Shown here piece by piece: positions 7,996 to 15,751 of a DNA stretch of 20,218 nt. How positions within the stretch are numbered: position 1 is the first letter of the stretch; the number at the start of each line of letters is the position of its first letter. The notes under the pieces were generated by a model. That model made no database searches and was not told the DNA's origin. It saw nothing but the letters and a program-made list of their open reading frames with translations. The position numbers and the translations under genes were made by a program. Source of the stretch: an uncultured bacterium (lineage in GTDB: Bacteria > Bacteroidota > Ignavibacteria > Kapaibacteriales > UBA2268); contig CALLXS010000057.1 of NCBI GenBank assembly GCA_937875295.1, positions 1 to 20,218 on the forward strand, read 5' to 3'.

Positions 7996-8616
7996 TTATG
8001 CAGATTCAATTAATATTTCTTCGATAATATTAGCTGTGTCTTCGCATTTGTTAATCGCTTTTTCAAATCTTTCATATACTTCTTTGCATTTAATAATTAA
8101 AATGGCATCATTAGTTTCAAAGAGACTTGAAATTGCTTTCTTAAATATTTTGTCGCCTTCTGATTCGAACTTTCTAACAGTTGCGCATTGCTTTTTAATA
8201 AGTTCAGCATTTTTAAAATTCTTTAGAGAATGAATTGCTATTTTTAATTCTTCAGTAGCTTTTACTAATATCTCTGCTATATTCTGAACATCATCTCTCA
8301 TGTCAATTTTGTATAGTATCATTCTTGATGATGCTTGATATACATTATCTGCTATACTATCAAGAGTGTGGATGAGCTTTAGGATATCAGGACGTTCAAG
8401 TGGAGTAATAAAAGTTTTGTGAAGTGCTTCTATACATTGGCTTTCAATTGCGTCCATTGCACTTTCGTAACTTTTAATTTGATTAACAGCTTCTTCTAAT
8501 GGAATTTCTTTTTTTGACGCTTTTAATAACACATTAGTAAGTTCATTTGCTTTACCAATCATATCATCAAAAAAGTCAAAAAATGCGAACTCTTGAGGTA
8601 GAATGCTTCTAAACAT
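7996..8616 (-). CDS. DUF47 family PhoU-like Pit-accessory protein
   Basis: 206 aa, all-helical with no membrane segment. The N-terminus has FFDFFDDMIGKA, the centre has DILKLIHTLDSIADNVYQAS, and the C-terminal repeat has VYERFEKAINKCEDTANIIEEI. These D/E-x3-D/N clusters are the metal-binding signature of the PhoU/DUF47 fold. The start is supported by the Shine-Dalgarno AAAGAAGGAA (complement of 8621-8630), 4 bases before the ATG. It is the first gene of a two-gene unit with pit. Proteins of this family regulate or enable Pit transport; the direct role here is inferred from family and context. Confidence 0.93.
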   Translation of the reverse strand: MFRSILPQEFAFFDFFDDMIGKANELTNVLLKASKKEIPLEEAVNQIKSYESAMDAIESQCIEALHKTFITPLERPDILKLIHTLDSIADNVYQASSRMILYKIDMRDDVQNIAEILVKATEELKIAIHSLKNFKNAELIKKQCATVRKFESEGDKIFKKAISSLFETNDAILIIKCKEVYERFEKAINKCEDTANIIEEILIESA

Positions 8617-9166
8617 ATTTTTCCTTCTTTATATATTTAAATATTTATTTTTTCAATAATAGTATTTTTAAAAATAATAATTTTACGGAATGCAATATAA
8701 TATTTAGGAATTAATTTTTTATTAGAAAAATTCAATTTAACGATAATTTAATTTTTCTTAACGCAAAATTAACAATTTGTGAAAATTTAGTTGAGTTAAT
8801 TTTATAATGTTATTTTATGAAAGAAATTTATAGTAATTTTTTTACATATATTTAAATAAAGATTTTTTAAGTAGTTTTTTTTGTGGAGAAATATTAAAAA
8901 ATATAAATAATAAAAAGTAAAATGAACCGTTTCTTATTTTAAATATGAAATCATTCAAAAGAAATATTCCGAAAAACAAAGCGAGAAAAATTTCTCAATT
9001 CCAACATTATCAGACTGATGCCCCAGTGTGATTATCAATTATTTTATTTTTTTTTGAAATAAAATCCAAAAATGTAAATAATTCTTTAAGTATTGTTTCG
9101 TTCATTAGTATATTATAAAAAATTAACATTATATATTTTATCACATTTTAAATTGGAGAATTCTAA
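8617..9166. other. 550-bp AT-rich spacer between divergent operons
   Basis: Should hold the promoters for the leftward DUF47-pit unit and the rightward carbamoyltransferase operon. From 8640 to about 8940 it is nearly pure A/T and I see no confident promoter. From 8945 it becomes more complex: a 28-codon frame (8945-9031), an imperfect hairpin CAGACTG (9011-9017) / CAGTGTG (9024-9030) with one mismatch and a 6-nt loop, then a T-run and a 9-bp A/T hairpin (9041-9049 / 9057-9065). The ribosome site TTGGAGAA lies just before the ATG at 9167. Confidence 0.5.
8945..9031 (+). CDS. Possible 28-aa basic leader peptide
   Basis: ATG 8945 to TGA 9029-9031, 28 codons with five Lys and two Arg (both AGA), beginning MKSFKRNIPKNK. 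It is the only stretch of the 550-bp spacer with ordinary base composition. Its last codons overlap a hairpin (9011-9030) that is followed by a T-run, an arrangement reminiscent of a leader/attenuator ahead of an arginine-pathway operon. No Shine-Dalgarno precedes it, and a frame this short can occur by chance. Function and translation are unproven. Confidence 0.2.
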   Translation: MKSFKRNIPKNKARKISQFQHYQTDAPV

Positions 9167-10087
9167 ATGAAGAAAGACTTCTTATCAGTACTTGATTTAA
9201 CTAAAGAAGAAATTATTGAGACTTTCAAAATCGCTATCGATATGAAAGCAGATAGAAAAAAATATGCTAAAGCTCTTGAAGGAGAAGCATTAGCATTAAT
9301 TTTTGAAAAACCATCATTAAGAACAAGAACTAGCTTTGATATTGGTATTCAGCAACTTGGTGGCTATTCTTTATATTTATCACCTAATGAAATTAGCTTA
9401 GGTAAGAGAGAATCTGTGCATGATGTTGCAAAGAACTTAGAAAGAATGGTACAAGGTATTATGATTAGAACTTTCGGTCATAATATTGTAGAAGATATGG
9501 CTAAATATGCAAGAATTCCTATAATCAATGGTTTAACTGATTATTCTCATCCATGCCAAGCAATGGCTGATTTCTTAACTATTTATGAAAAACGTAATGG
9601 CGATCTAAAAGGAATGAAATTAGTATATGTTGGTGATGGAAATAATGTCGCACACTCATTAATGGATGCTGGAGCAAAATTAGGTGTAAATGTTACAGTA
9701 AATTGCCCTAGAGGTTTCGAGCCAAATTTAATAGCATATAATGATGCAGTAGAAGCTGCAAAAGCTACAGGTGCTAAAATTGAAGTTGTTCATTGCCCTA
9801 AAGAAGCTGTAAAAAATGCTGATGTTGTATATACTGACGTATGGGCATCAATGGGTCAAGAAGAAGAAGCAGCTGCTCGCAAGAAAATCTTTATGCAATA
9901 TCAAGTAAATGATGATTTAATGGCTATAGCTAATAAAGATGCATACTTTATGCACTGCTTGCCAGCTCATAGAGGCGACGAAGTTACTGATAGTGTAATT
10001 GATTCTCCTCAATCTATTGTATTTGATGAAGCTGAAAATAGACTTCACGTACAAAAAGCAATTATGTATCAATTAATGAAAAAATAA
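9167..10087 (+). CDS. argF: Ornithine carbamoyltransferase
   Basis: Interconverts ornithine plus carbamoyl phosphate with citrulline plus phosphate; cytoplasmic trimer. 306 aa, normal length. The carbamoyl-phosphate loop reads SLRTR (residues 50-54), with Arg101 and HPCQ (128-131). The ornithine side has DVWASMG (224-230) and HCLPAHRGDEV (263-273), which identify a true OTC rather than an acetyl- or succinyl-ornithine variant. The start ATG has GGAG upstream (9154-9157). It is first in a tight operon, with carbamate kinase 13 bp downstream, which favours the catabolic, citrulline-splitting direction, though sequence alone does not separate anabolic ArgF from catabolic ArcB. No arginine deiminase or argininosuccinate genes are in the window. 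Confidence 0.95.
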   Translation: MKKDFLSVLDLTKEEIIETFKIAIDMKADRKKYAKALEGEALALIFEKPSLRTRTSFDIGIQQLGGYSLYLSPNEISLGKRESVHDVAKNLERMVQGIMIRTFGHNIVEDMAKYARIPIINGLTDYSHPCQAMADFLTIYEKRNGDLKGMKLVYVGDGNNVAHSLMDAGAKLGVNVTVNCPRGFEPNLIAYNDAVEAAKATGAKIEVVHCPKEAVKNADVVYTDVWASMGQEEEAAARKKIFMQYQVNDDLMAIANKDAYFMHCLPAHRGDEVTDSVIDSPQSIVFDEAENRLHVQKAIMYQLMKK

Positions 10088-10100
10088 TTAAGGAATTATT

Positions 10101-11039
10101 GTGGCTAAAACAGCTTTAATTGCAGTCGGAGGGAACTCTTTGATTAGAGCCGGCGAAAGAGGCACTATTAAAGAACAATTACATAACGCTCATTCCACTG
10201 CAAAAGCAATTGCTAAAATGATAAAACTCGGATGGACCGTTGTCATTACCCATGGTAACGGTCCCCAATCCGGGGCTGCACTACTTCGTAGCGAAAGAGC
10301 AGCAAACGAGGTCTATACCCATACTTTGGATATGTGCGTAGCTACTACTCAGAGCGAAATTGGATATATTTTGCAACGTGCTATGTATTACGAATTAAAT
10401 CAATTGAATATCCAAAAAGAAGTGATTACTCTTCCTACAATGGTAGAAGTCGATGCAAACGACCCTGCATTTAAAAAACCGAATAAACCAATTGGACCAT
10501 TTTATTCTAAAGAAGTAGCCGATGAAAAAAAGGAAACTTTAGGTTGGGATATAGTAGAAGATTCTTCAAGAGGATATAGACGCGTAGTAGCTTCACCAGA
10601 ACCAATTCGTGTGCTTGAATTAAATATATTAAAGCAAATCATTGATCTAGGGATAATAACTATAGCATTAGGCGGTGGCGGAATCCCAATTTCAATTGAA
10701 AATGGAGAAATAATTGGTAGAGAAGCTGTTATTGATAAAGACCGCTCATCTGCACTATTAGCTGCTCAACTAGATGTTGATTTGTTTCTTATTTCTACCG
10801 ATGCAGACCAAGTATATGTAAATTACAAAAAACCTGATGAAAAAGGTATACGAAATGCTACTATTGATGAATTGCAAAAATATTATGATGAAGGGCAATT
10901 CCCAGCGGGCAGTATGGGACCTAAAATAGAATCTTGCATTAAATTTATCAAAAATGGTGGAAAAAAGGCTATAATTACTTCTTACGAATATTTAATTGAT
11001 GCACTCGAAGGTAAAGCAGGTACTCATATTACAGCTTAA
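10101..11039 (+). CDS. arcC: Carbamate kinase
   Basis: Converts carbamoyl phosphate and ADP to ATP and carbamate, which breaks down to ammonia and CO2. 312 aa, amino-acid-kinase fold. Motifs in order: VGGNSLIR (residues 9-16), THGNGPQSG (50-58), ALGGGGIP (189-196), VIDKDRSSALLA (210-221), STDADQVYV (232-240) and FPAGSMGPK near the C-terminus. The GTG start at 10101 is supported by AAGGAATT about 7 bases upstream and by the usual family N-terminus. It is second in the operon, 13 bp after OTC and 45 bp before the ATCase-like gene. Together with OTC it gives substrate-level ATP from citrulline; the reverse direction, making carbamoyl phosphate for the next gene, is also possible. Confidence 0.96.
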   Translation: MAKTALIAVGGNSLIRAGERGTIKEQLHNAHSTAKAIAKMIKLGWTVVITHGNGPQSGAALLRSERAANEVYTHTLDMCVATTQSEIGYILQRAMYYELNQLNIQKEVITLPTMVEVDANDPAFKKPNKPIGPFYSKEVADEKKETLGWDIVEDSSRGYRRVVASPEPIRVLELNILKQIIDLGIITIALGGGGIPISIENGEIIGREAVIDKDRSSALLAAQLDVDLFLISTDADQVYVNYKKPDEKGIRNATIDELQKYYDEGQFPAGSMGPKIESCIKFIKNGGKKAIITSYEYLIDALEGKAGTHITA

Positions 11040-11084
11040 AATTAATATCGATTAATGAGATATATAAAATAATAATAAAAAGAT

Positions 11085-12002
11085 ATGAAAATAAATCACA
11101 TAGTTGAAACCCAGCAATTTACCCAACCTTTATTAATGGAACTCTTCGATAGAGCGAATTTAATGAAGAAAATTGTGGCAAGAGGTGGTACAAAAGATTA
11201 TGAAAATAAAATAATGACTTCATTGTTTTATCAGCAATCTACAAGAACTCGATTTTCTTTTGAAAGTGCAATGTACCGCTTAGGTGGAAAAGTTATTACC
11301 ACAGAACAAGCAGCATTTTTCTCTTCAGAAATTACTGGTGAACACTTAGAAGATACAATTCAAATTATTGCGAATTATTGCGATGTGATTGTATTAAGAC
11401 ACTTAGAGGCTGGTGGTGCTAAAAGAGCTGCTTCCGTATCTCCTGTACCAATAATAAATGCTGGCGATGGAGCTGGTGGGCAACATCCAACTCAAGGGCT
11501 ATTAGACCTATATACAATATTTAGCGAATTGCACACATTAAATGGACTTAATGTTGCGTTTGTTGGTTCGCTTGATAATGGTAGAACAGCCCGCTCTTTG
11601 GCATATTTGCTTAGTAAATTTAGTAGAATTAAACTATATTTTGTTGCTCCAAAAGAAATGCAAATAAAGCCTGATATTTTAGAGCACTTAGATGAAAATA
11701 ATATAATTTATACACTTTCTGATTCTCTAGAAGGAATTATTGACCAAATCGATGTTCTATATCAAACTAGATTCGAAGTAGAAAGATTCCCAAATGTGAA
11801 TTTCGATTATTCAAAATTAAAAACTGACACAAGTGTTTTGCAAAAGATGAAATATGATTCAATCATTATGCATCCTATGCCTCGAGATATTGAAATTAGC
11901 CATTCTGTAGATTCAGATAAAAGAGCAGCATATTTCCGACAAGCTAAAAATGGACTTTATGTTAGAATGGCGCTTCTATCAATGCTATTTGATGGAAACT
12001 AA
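11085..12002 (+). CDS. Aspartate carbamoyltransferase-like protein with altered active site
   Basis: 305 aa of the aspartate/ornithine carbamoyltransferase superfamily, clearly closer to ATCase catalytic chains (PyrB). The carbamoyl-phosphate site is intact: STRTR (52-56), Arg105-His106, HPTQ (134-137) and Arg167 in GRTARSL. Arg229 is also present. However, the '80s loop', normally ending in KGE, reads SSEITGEHLEDT, so the catalytic lysine K84 of E. coli ATCase is Thr84. The segment TRVQKER reads TRFEVER, replacing Gln231 by Glu. HPLPR reads HPMPR. Numbering coincides with E. coli here, with one compensating indel. The acceptor-binding side is therefore changed, and aspartate may not be the substrate. 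No pyrI regulatory gene or other pyr gene adjoins it; its operon partners are OTC, carbamate kinase and ornithine aminotransferase. It may still be the genome's PyrB; a whole-genome search would settle this. Confidence 0.85.
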   Translation: MKINHIVETQQFTQPLLMELFDRANLMKKIVARGGTKDYENKIMTSLFYQQSTRTRFSFESAMYRLGGKVITTEQAAFFSSEITGEHLEDTIQIIANYCDVIVLRHLEAGGAKRAASVSPVPIINAGDGAGGQHPTQGLLDLYTIFSELHTLNGLNVAFVGSLDNGRTARSLAYLLSKFSRIKLYFVAPKEMQIKPDILEHLDENNIIYTLSDSLEGIIDQIDVLYQTRFEVERFPNVNFDYSKLKTDTSVLQKMKYDSIIMHPMPRDIEISHSVDSDKRAAYFRQAKNGLYVRMALLSMLFDGN

Positions 12003-12047
12003 AAAGAAATAATTAAAATTTAATAATATAAAAATAAGGAAAAAATA

Positions 12048-13247
12048 ATGAAAACACAAGATTATATCAAAATGGAAGATGAATTTGGAGCTCATAATTA
12101 TCATCCACTTGACGTAGTTGTAAGAGACGCAAAAGGCGTATGGGTATATGACGTAGAAGGAAAGAAATATTTGGATTGCTTAGCTGCTTATTCTGCAGTT
12201 AACCAAGGACATTGCAACCCAAAAATTATGGAAGTTTTCGTAGAACAAGCTAAACACGTTACATTAACAAGTCGCGCATTTAGAAACGAAAAATTACCAT
12301 TATTATACAAAAAATTGCATGATATGACAGGGTATGAAATGTTTATGCCTATGAATTCAGGTGCTGAAGCCGTTGAATCAGCAATTAAATTAGCTCGCAG
12401 ATGGGGCTATACTGTGAAAAAAGTCGAAGCCGATAAAGCTGAAATCATTGTAGCTACTGGTAATTTTCATGGTAGAACTTCTACTATTGTTGGTTTTAGC
12501 GATGATCCATCATCATACAAAGATTTTGGTCCATATTGCAAAGAAGCATTCCCAATGCACGAATATGGAAATTTAGAAGACCTTAAATCAAAGATAACTA
12601 AAAATACTGTAGGTATTTTAGTTGAACCTATTCAAGGTGAAGGCGGAGTAGTAATTCCTCCAGATGGATATTTAAAAGGAATCGAAACATTATGTAAAGA
12701 AAATAATATTTTATTTATGTGCGATGAGATTCAAGCTGGCTTGGGGAGAAGTGGAAAATTATTCGCTCACTATTATGAAAACGTAAAACCAGACATGGTT
12801 ATAATTGGTAAAGCACTTTCTGGTGGATTTTATCCAGTTTCTGGTGTCCTTACTTCAAAAGAAGTTATGCTTACAATTAAACCAGGTGAGCACGGTTCTA
12901 CTTTTGGTGGAAATCCATTAGCTGCAGCAGTAGCTGTAAAAGCTTTAGAAGTGATTGAAGAAGATAAACTTGTCGAAAAATCTTATGAAATGGGAAAATA
13001 TTTCGTAGAAAAATTGAATGCAATTAAAAGCCCACACATTAAATTAGCTCGTGCAAGAGGCTTATGGATTGGATTTGTTCTTGATACTAAAGCTCGTCCT
13101 TATTGCGAAAAATTAATGGAAGAAGGTATCCTCTGCAAAGAAACTCATGAAAATATTATTAGATTCGCTCCACCATTAGTAATCACTAAAGAAGAAATTG
13201 ATTGGGCAATTGAAAAAATAACTAAAGTAGTAAAAGAATTAGATTAA
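12048..13247 (+). CDS. rocD: Ornithine aminotransferase (ornithine-oxo-acid transaminase)
   Basis: PLP enzyme moving the delta-amino group of ornithine to 2-oxoglutarate, giving glutamate 5-semialdehyde and glutamate. 399 aa, class III aminotransferase. The N-terminal FGAHNYHPLDVVV (13-25) is characteristic of ornithine aminotransferase rather than acetylornithine aminotransferase. NSGAEAVESA (103-112) binds PLP phosphate, CDEIQAGLGRSGK (225-237) carries the pyridine-N aspartate 226, and IIGKALSGGFYPVS (252-265) holds the Schiff-base Lys255. The start is supported by AAGGA at 12037-12041 ahead of ATG 12048. Last gene of the operon, 45 bp after the ATCase-like gene and followed by a strong terminator. 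It connects the ornithine released by OTC to the glutamate/proline pool. Confidence 0.94.
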   Translation: MKTQDYIKMEDEFGAHNYHPLDVVVRDAKGVWVYDVEGKKYLDCLAAYSAVNQGHCNPKIMEVFVEQAKHVTLTSRAFRNEKLPLLYKKLHDMTGYEMFMPMNSGAEAVESAIKLARRWGYTVKKVEADKAEIIVATGNFHGRTSTIVGFSDDPSSYKDFGPYCKEAFPMHEYGNLEDLKSKITKNTVGILVEPIQGEGGVVIPPDGYLKGIETLCKENNILFMCDEIQAGLGRSGKLFAHYYENVKPDMVIIGKALSGGFYPVSGVLTSKEVMLTIKPGEHGSTFGGNPLAAAVAVKALEVIEEDKLVEKSYEMGKYFVEKLNAIKSPHIKLARARGLWIGFVLDTKARPYCEKLMEEGILCKETHENIIRFAPPLVITKEEIDWAIEKITKVVKELD

Positions 13248-13277
13248 TTACAATAGAATTTAATAAAGTTAATTCAT

Positions 13278-13318
13278 TAATAGCCTGCAATTAAAATAGC
13301 AGGCTATTATTTATTTAT
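13278..13318 (+). terminator. Intrinsic terminator of the carbamoyltransferase operon
   Basis: Perfect 11-bp GC-containing stem TAATAGCCTGC (13278-13288) and GCAGGCTATTA (13299-13309) with a 10-nt loop, followed by TTTATTTATT. It begins 30 bp after the ornithine aminotransferase stop and is the most stable-looking hairpin in the window. Confidence 0.9.
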
Positions 13319-13410
13319 TCAAAATATTTTATATTTATATGCGTTATTTGCTTATAAATTAAGAAATTATTAAGATTGTATTAGTATTAAATTAAGTCGA
13401 TAATACATTT

Positions 13411-15048
13411 ATGATGAAAGAAAATTATACTAAATTAGTATGGGAAAGTATTTTCCTAAATTGGGAAAGAACTGCATTTACAAATTACAAATCAAATAGC
13501 TATACTTATGGAGAAGTTGCTAAATATTTTTACTATTTTGATAAATTTTTCGATGACTGCAGCATCAAAAAAAATAAGCAAATAGCATTGATAGGTAAAA
13601 ATTCTGCAGAGTGGTGCATTGCATATCAATCTATGGTATTGAGAGGGAATGTAATTGTACCAATATTACCAAATTTTACTCCTACTGATATCCAGCATTT
13701 AATAAATCATAGCGATTCAGTAGCATTATTTGTTAATAATAGTATATGGGAGACAATTAATATTGAAAAAATGCCCAACTTAAAAGTAGTTATTTCTTTA
13801 GATGATTTTTCAATTTTATATTCAAAAGATAGAAAAATAAATCGATATGAAGAAAACTTTAAAGCCGGAATTCAAAAAGATTTTAATAAATCGCAAATAA
13901 AAGTAGCTTATGTAAATAATGATGAATTATTTGAAATAAGTTATACATCAGGAACATTAGGTTTTTCAAAAGGAGTAATGCTCACGCATAACAATATTAC
14001 TGGGAATATGGTGTATGCTCGCACTTATATGCCACTAATTAGTGGAGATGCAATATTAAGTTTTCTTCCTCTTGCTCATGCTTATGGGTGTGCTATAGAA
14101 TTTTTATATCCATTCACTTGTGGGTGTCATGTAACATTTTTGGGCAAAATGCCTACTCCAGAGCTATTATTAAAAGCATTTAAAGAGATCCGCCCAAGAT
14201 TGATTTTGTCAGTACCATTGATTATAGAGAAAATTTATAAAAAGCAGATAAAACCACTTTTGTCTAAGAATTCAATCAAGAATTTAATGAAGTTACCTTT
14301 TGTTGATAGACTTATTTACAATAAAATTCATGATAAATTAGTGGAAAGTTTTGGAGGAAATTTTCTTGAAATAGTGATTGGAGGAGCTGCTTTAAGCGAA
14401 GGTGTTCAAATAGCTTTTAGAAATGCTCGATTCCCTTTTACTGTCGGATATGGAATGACTGAATGCGGTCCATTAATAAGTTATTCTCCTTGGCAAGATG
14501 CTCGCTTAAATTCTGCTGGAAGATGCGTAGATCAACTTCAAATACGTATAGATTCAGAAGACCCGCAGAATATCCCCGGTGAAATTCTTGTAAAGGGTGA
14601 AAACGTTATGAAAGGATATTATAAAAATCCAGAAGCTACTGCTGAGGTGTTAGATAAAAAAGGATGGCTTCATACTGGAGATATGGGGGTAATCGATAGT
14701 GATGGTTTTGTTTATATCAAGGGACGTTGCAAAAGTATGTTTTTATCCTCGAATGGACAAAATATTTACCCAGAAGAAATTGAAGCTAAATTAAATACAT
14801 ATCAGTTTGTGCAAGAAACTATTGTGATAGAACGAAAAAATGGAATAGTTGCATTAACATACCCAGATATGAATCTAGTGGATCAAAAGAAATTATCTGA
14901 GAAAGATGTTCAAAATATTTTTGATAAATATCTAATTCAATTAAATAAGGAATTACCGAGCTATATGAGAGTAGATAAAATTGAATTAGTTTCGCAAGAG
15001 TTTGAAAAAACTCCTAAAAGAAGTATAAAAAGATTTTTGTATCATTGA
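13411..15048 (+). CDS. AMP-forming acyl-CoA synthetase / AMP-dependent ligase
   Basis: Adenylates a carboxylate, probably a medium- or long-chain fatty acid, and transfers it to CoA. 545 aa of the ANL superfamily. The P-loop-like motif is YTSGTLGFSKGVMLTHNN (from residue 178), slightly off the usual TSGTTGxPKG. YGMTECGP begins at 347, HTGDMG at 421 with the ATP-ribose Asp424, and a hinge region follows. At the C-terminus the motif is TPKRSIKR (534-541). Against the usual TPxxK(I/L)xR the adenylation lysine position holds Ser538, although lysines flank it. Bacteroidota FadD-like proteins may share this, so it is not by itself a sign of inactivity. Two adjacent ATGs (13411 and 13414) could serve as start. 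First gene of a run with the DUF1801 protein 13 bp downstream. Confidence 0.9.
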   Translation: MMKENYTKLVWESIFLNWERTAFTNYKSNSYTYGEVAKYFYYFDKFFDDCSIKKNKQIALIGKNSAEWCIAYQSMVLRGNVIVPILPNFTPTDIQHLINHSDSVALFVNNSIWETINIEKMPNLKVVISLDDFSILYSKDRKINRYEENFKAGIQKDFNKSQIKVAYVNNDELFEISYTSGTLGFSKGVMLTHNNITGNMVYARTYMPLISGDAILSFLPLAHAYGCAIEFLYPFTCGCHVTFLGKMPTPELLLKAFKEIRPRLILSVPLIIEKIYKKQIKPLLSKNSIKNLMKLPFVDRLIYNKIHDKLVESFGGNFLEIVIGGAALSEGVQIAFRNARFPFTVGYGMTECGPLISYSPWQDARLNSAGRCVDQLQIRIDSEDPQNIPGEILVKGENVMKGYYKNPEATAEVLDKKGWLHTGDMGVIDSDGFVYIKGRCKSMFLSSNGQNIYPEEIEAKLNTYQFVQETIVIERKNGIVALTYPDMNLVDQKKLSEKDVQNIFDKYLIQLNKELPSYMRVDKIELVSQEFEKTPKRSIKRFLYH

Positions 15049-15061
15049 TATAATTTTATTT

Positions 15062-15751
15062 ATGAATGATTTTTCTCTTGAAGATTATACTACATTTCTA
15101 CCAGCAAATGTAAAAGAAAAATTAGAACAATTAAGGAACATTATAAAAAATGTTTTGCCTGAAGCTAATGAAGTTATATCTTATGGTATGCCCGCATTCA
15201 AACAAGGAAAAGTACTTGTTTATTATGCTGGATACAAAAATCATATTGGGTTTTACCCTACTTCCAAACCAATAATTCATTTTGAAAAAGAACTATTAAA
15301 ATATAAAACATCAAAAGGAGCAATCCATTTTCCATTAGATAAACCACTACCGGTAAAGCTAATAGAAAAAATTGTAAAATATAGGTTGCAAGAAGTCAAA
15401 AATGAAATGCTAAAAGTGAAAAAAGCTACAATAAAAAAAACTTCAAAAAGCTTTGATTCTAAAAAAATGTTAGATTTAATTAAAGTGGCTGATGGTATTT
15501 TGCATACTGTACCTGATGATATGAAAGAATTGATAGCGACTAATTCAAATATTTTAGAGAAATGGAATAATCTCACTCCTATTCAAAGAAATGAGTGGAT
15601 ATGCTGGGTAACGATTGTAAAAAAACATGAAACTAGAGAAGAGCATATTAATAGAATGCTCAAAGAAATAGAAGAAGGAATAAAGAAGCCATGTTGCTGG
15701 CCTGGATGTCCTCATAGAAATCCAAACTCAAGAAAATGGATAAAAGAATAA
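15062..15751 (+). CDS. DUF1801 / YdeI-OmdA fusion protein
   Basis: 229 aa, soluble, two parts. Residues 1-115 match the DUF1801 (YdhG-like) fold, with EVISYGMPAFKQGKVLVYYA and HIGFYPTSKPI, the motif pattern of the 'iron chaperone / DUF1801' family. After a Lys-rich linker, the second part (about 130-200) resembles the YdeI/OmpD-associated (OmdA) domain: LEKWNNLTPIQRNEWICWV, then KKHETREEHINRM. The tail KPCCWPGCPHRN has Cys211, Cys212, Cys216 and His218, a possible metal site. The molecular function is not established for either domain. The gene lies 13 bp after the acyl-CoA ligase gene, and its 3' end overlaps or abuts the MFS gene. Confidence 0.87.
   Translation: MNDFSLEDYTTFLPANVKEKLEQLRNIIKNVLPEANEVISYGMPAFKQGKVLVYYAGYKNHIGFYPTSKPIIHFEKELLKYKTSKGAIHFPLDKPLPVKLIEKIVKYRLQEVKNEMLKVKKATIKKTSKSFDSKKMLDLIKVADGILHTVPDDMKELIATNSNILEKWNNLTPIQRNEWICWVTIVKKHETREEHINRMLKEIEEGIKKPCCWPGCPHRNPNSRKWIKE

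Noticed and set aside
7713..8233. Plus-strand open frames opposite pit and the DUF47 gene
   Set aside because: Hydrophobic antisense shadows of transmembrane and helical genes, without initiation signals.
9041..9065. Intrinsic terminator in front of the OTC gene
   Set aside because: The 9-bp stem is A/T only with the T-run inside the loop rather than after the stem, so it is unlikely to terminate alone; kept only as part of a speculative leader.
9167..11039. Classical arginine deiminase (arcABC) operon
   Set aside because: No arginine deiminase or arginine/ornithine antiporter is present, and the extra ATCase-like and aminotransferase genes do not belong to that operon type.
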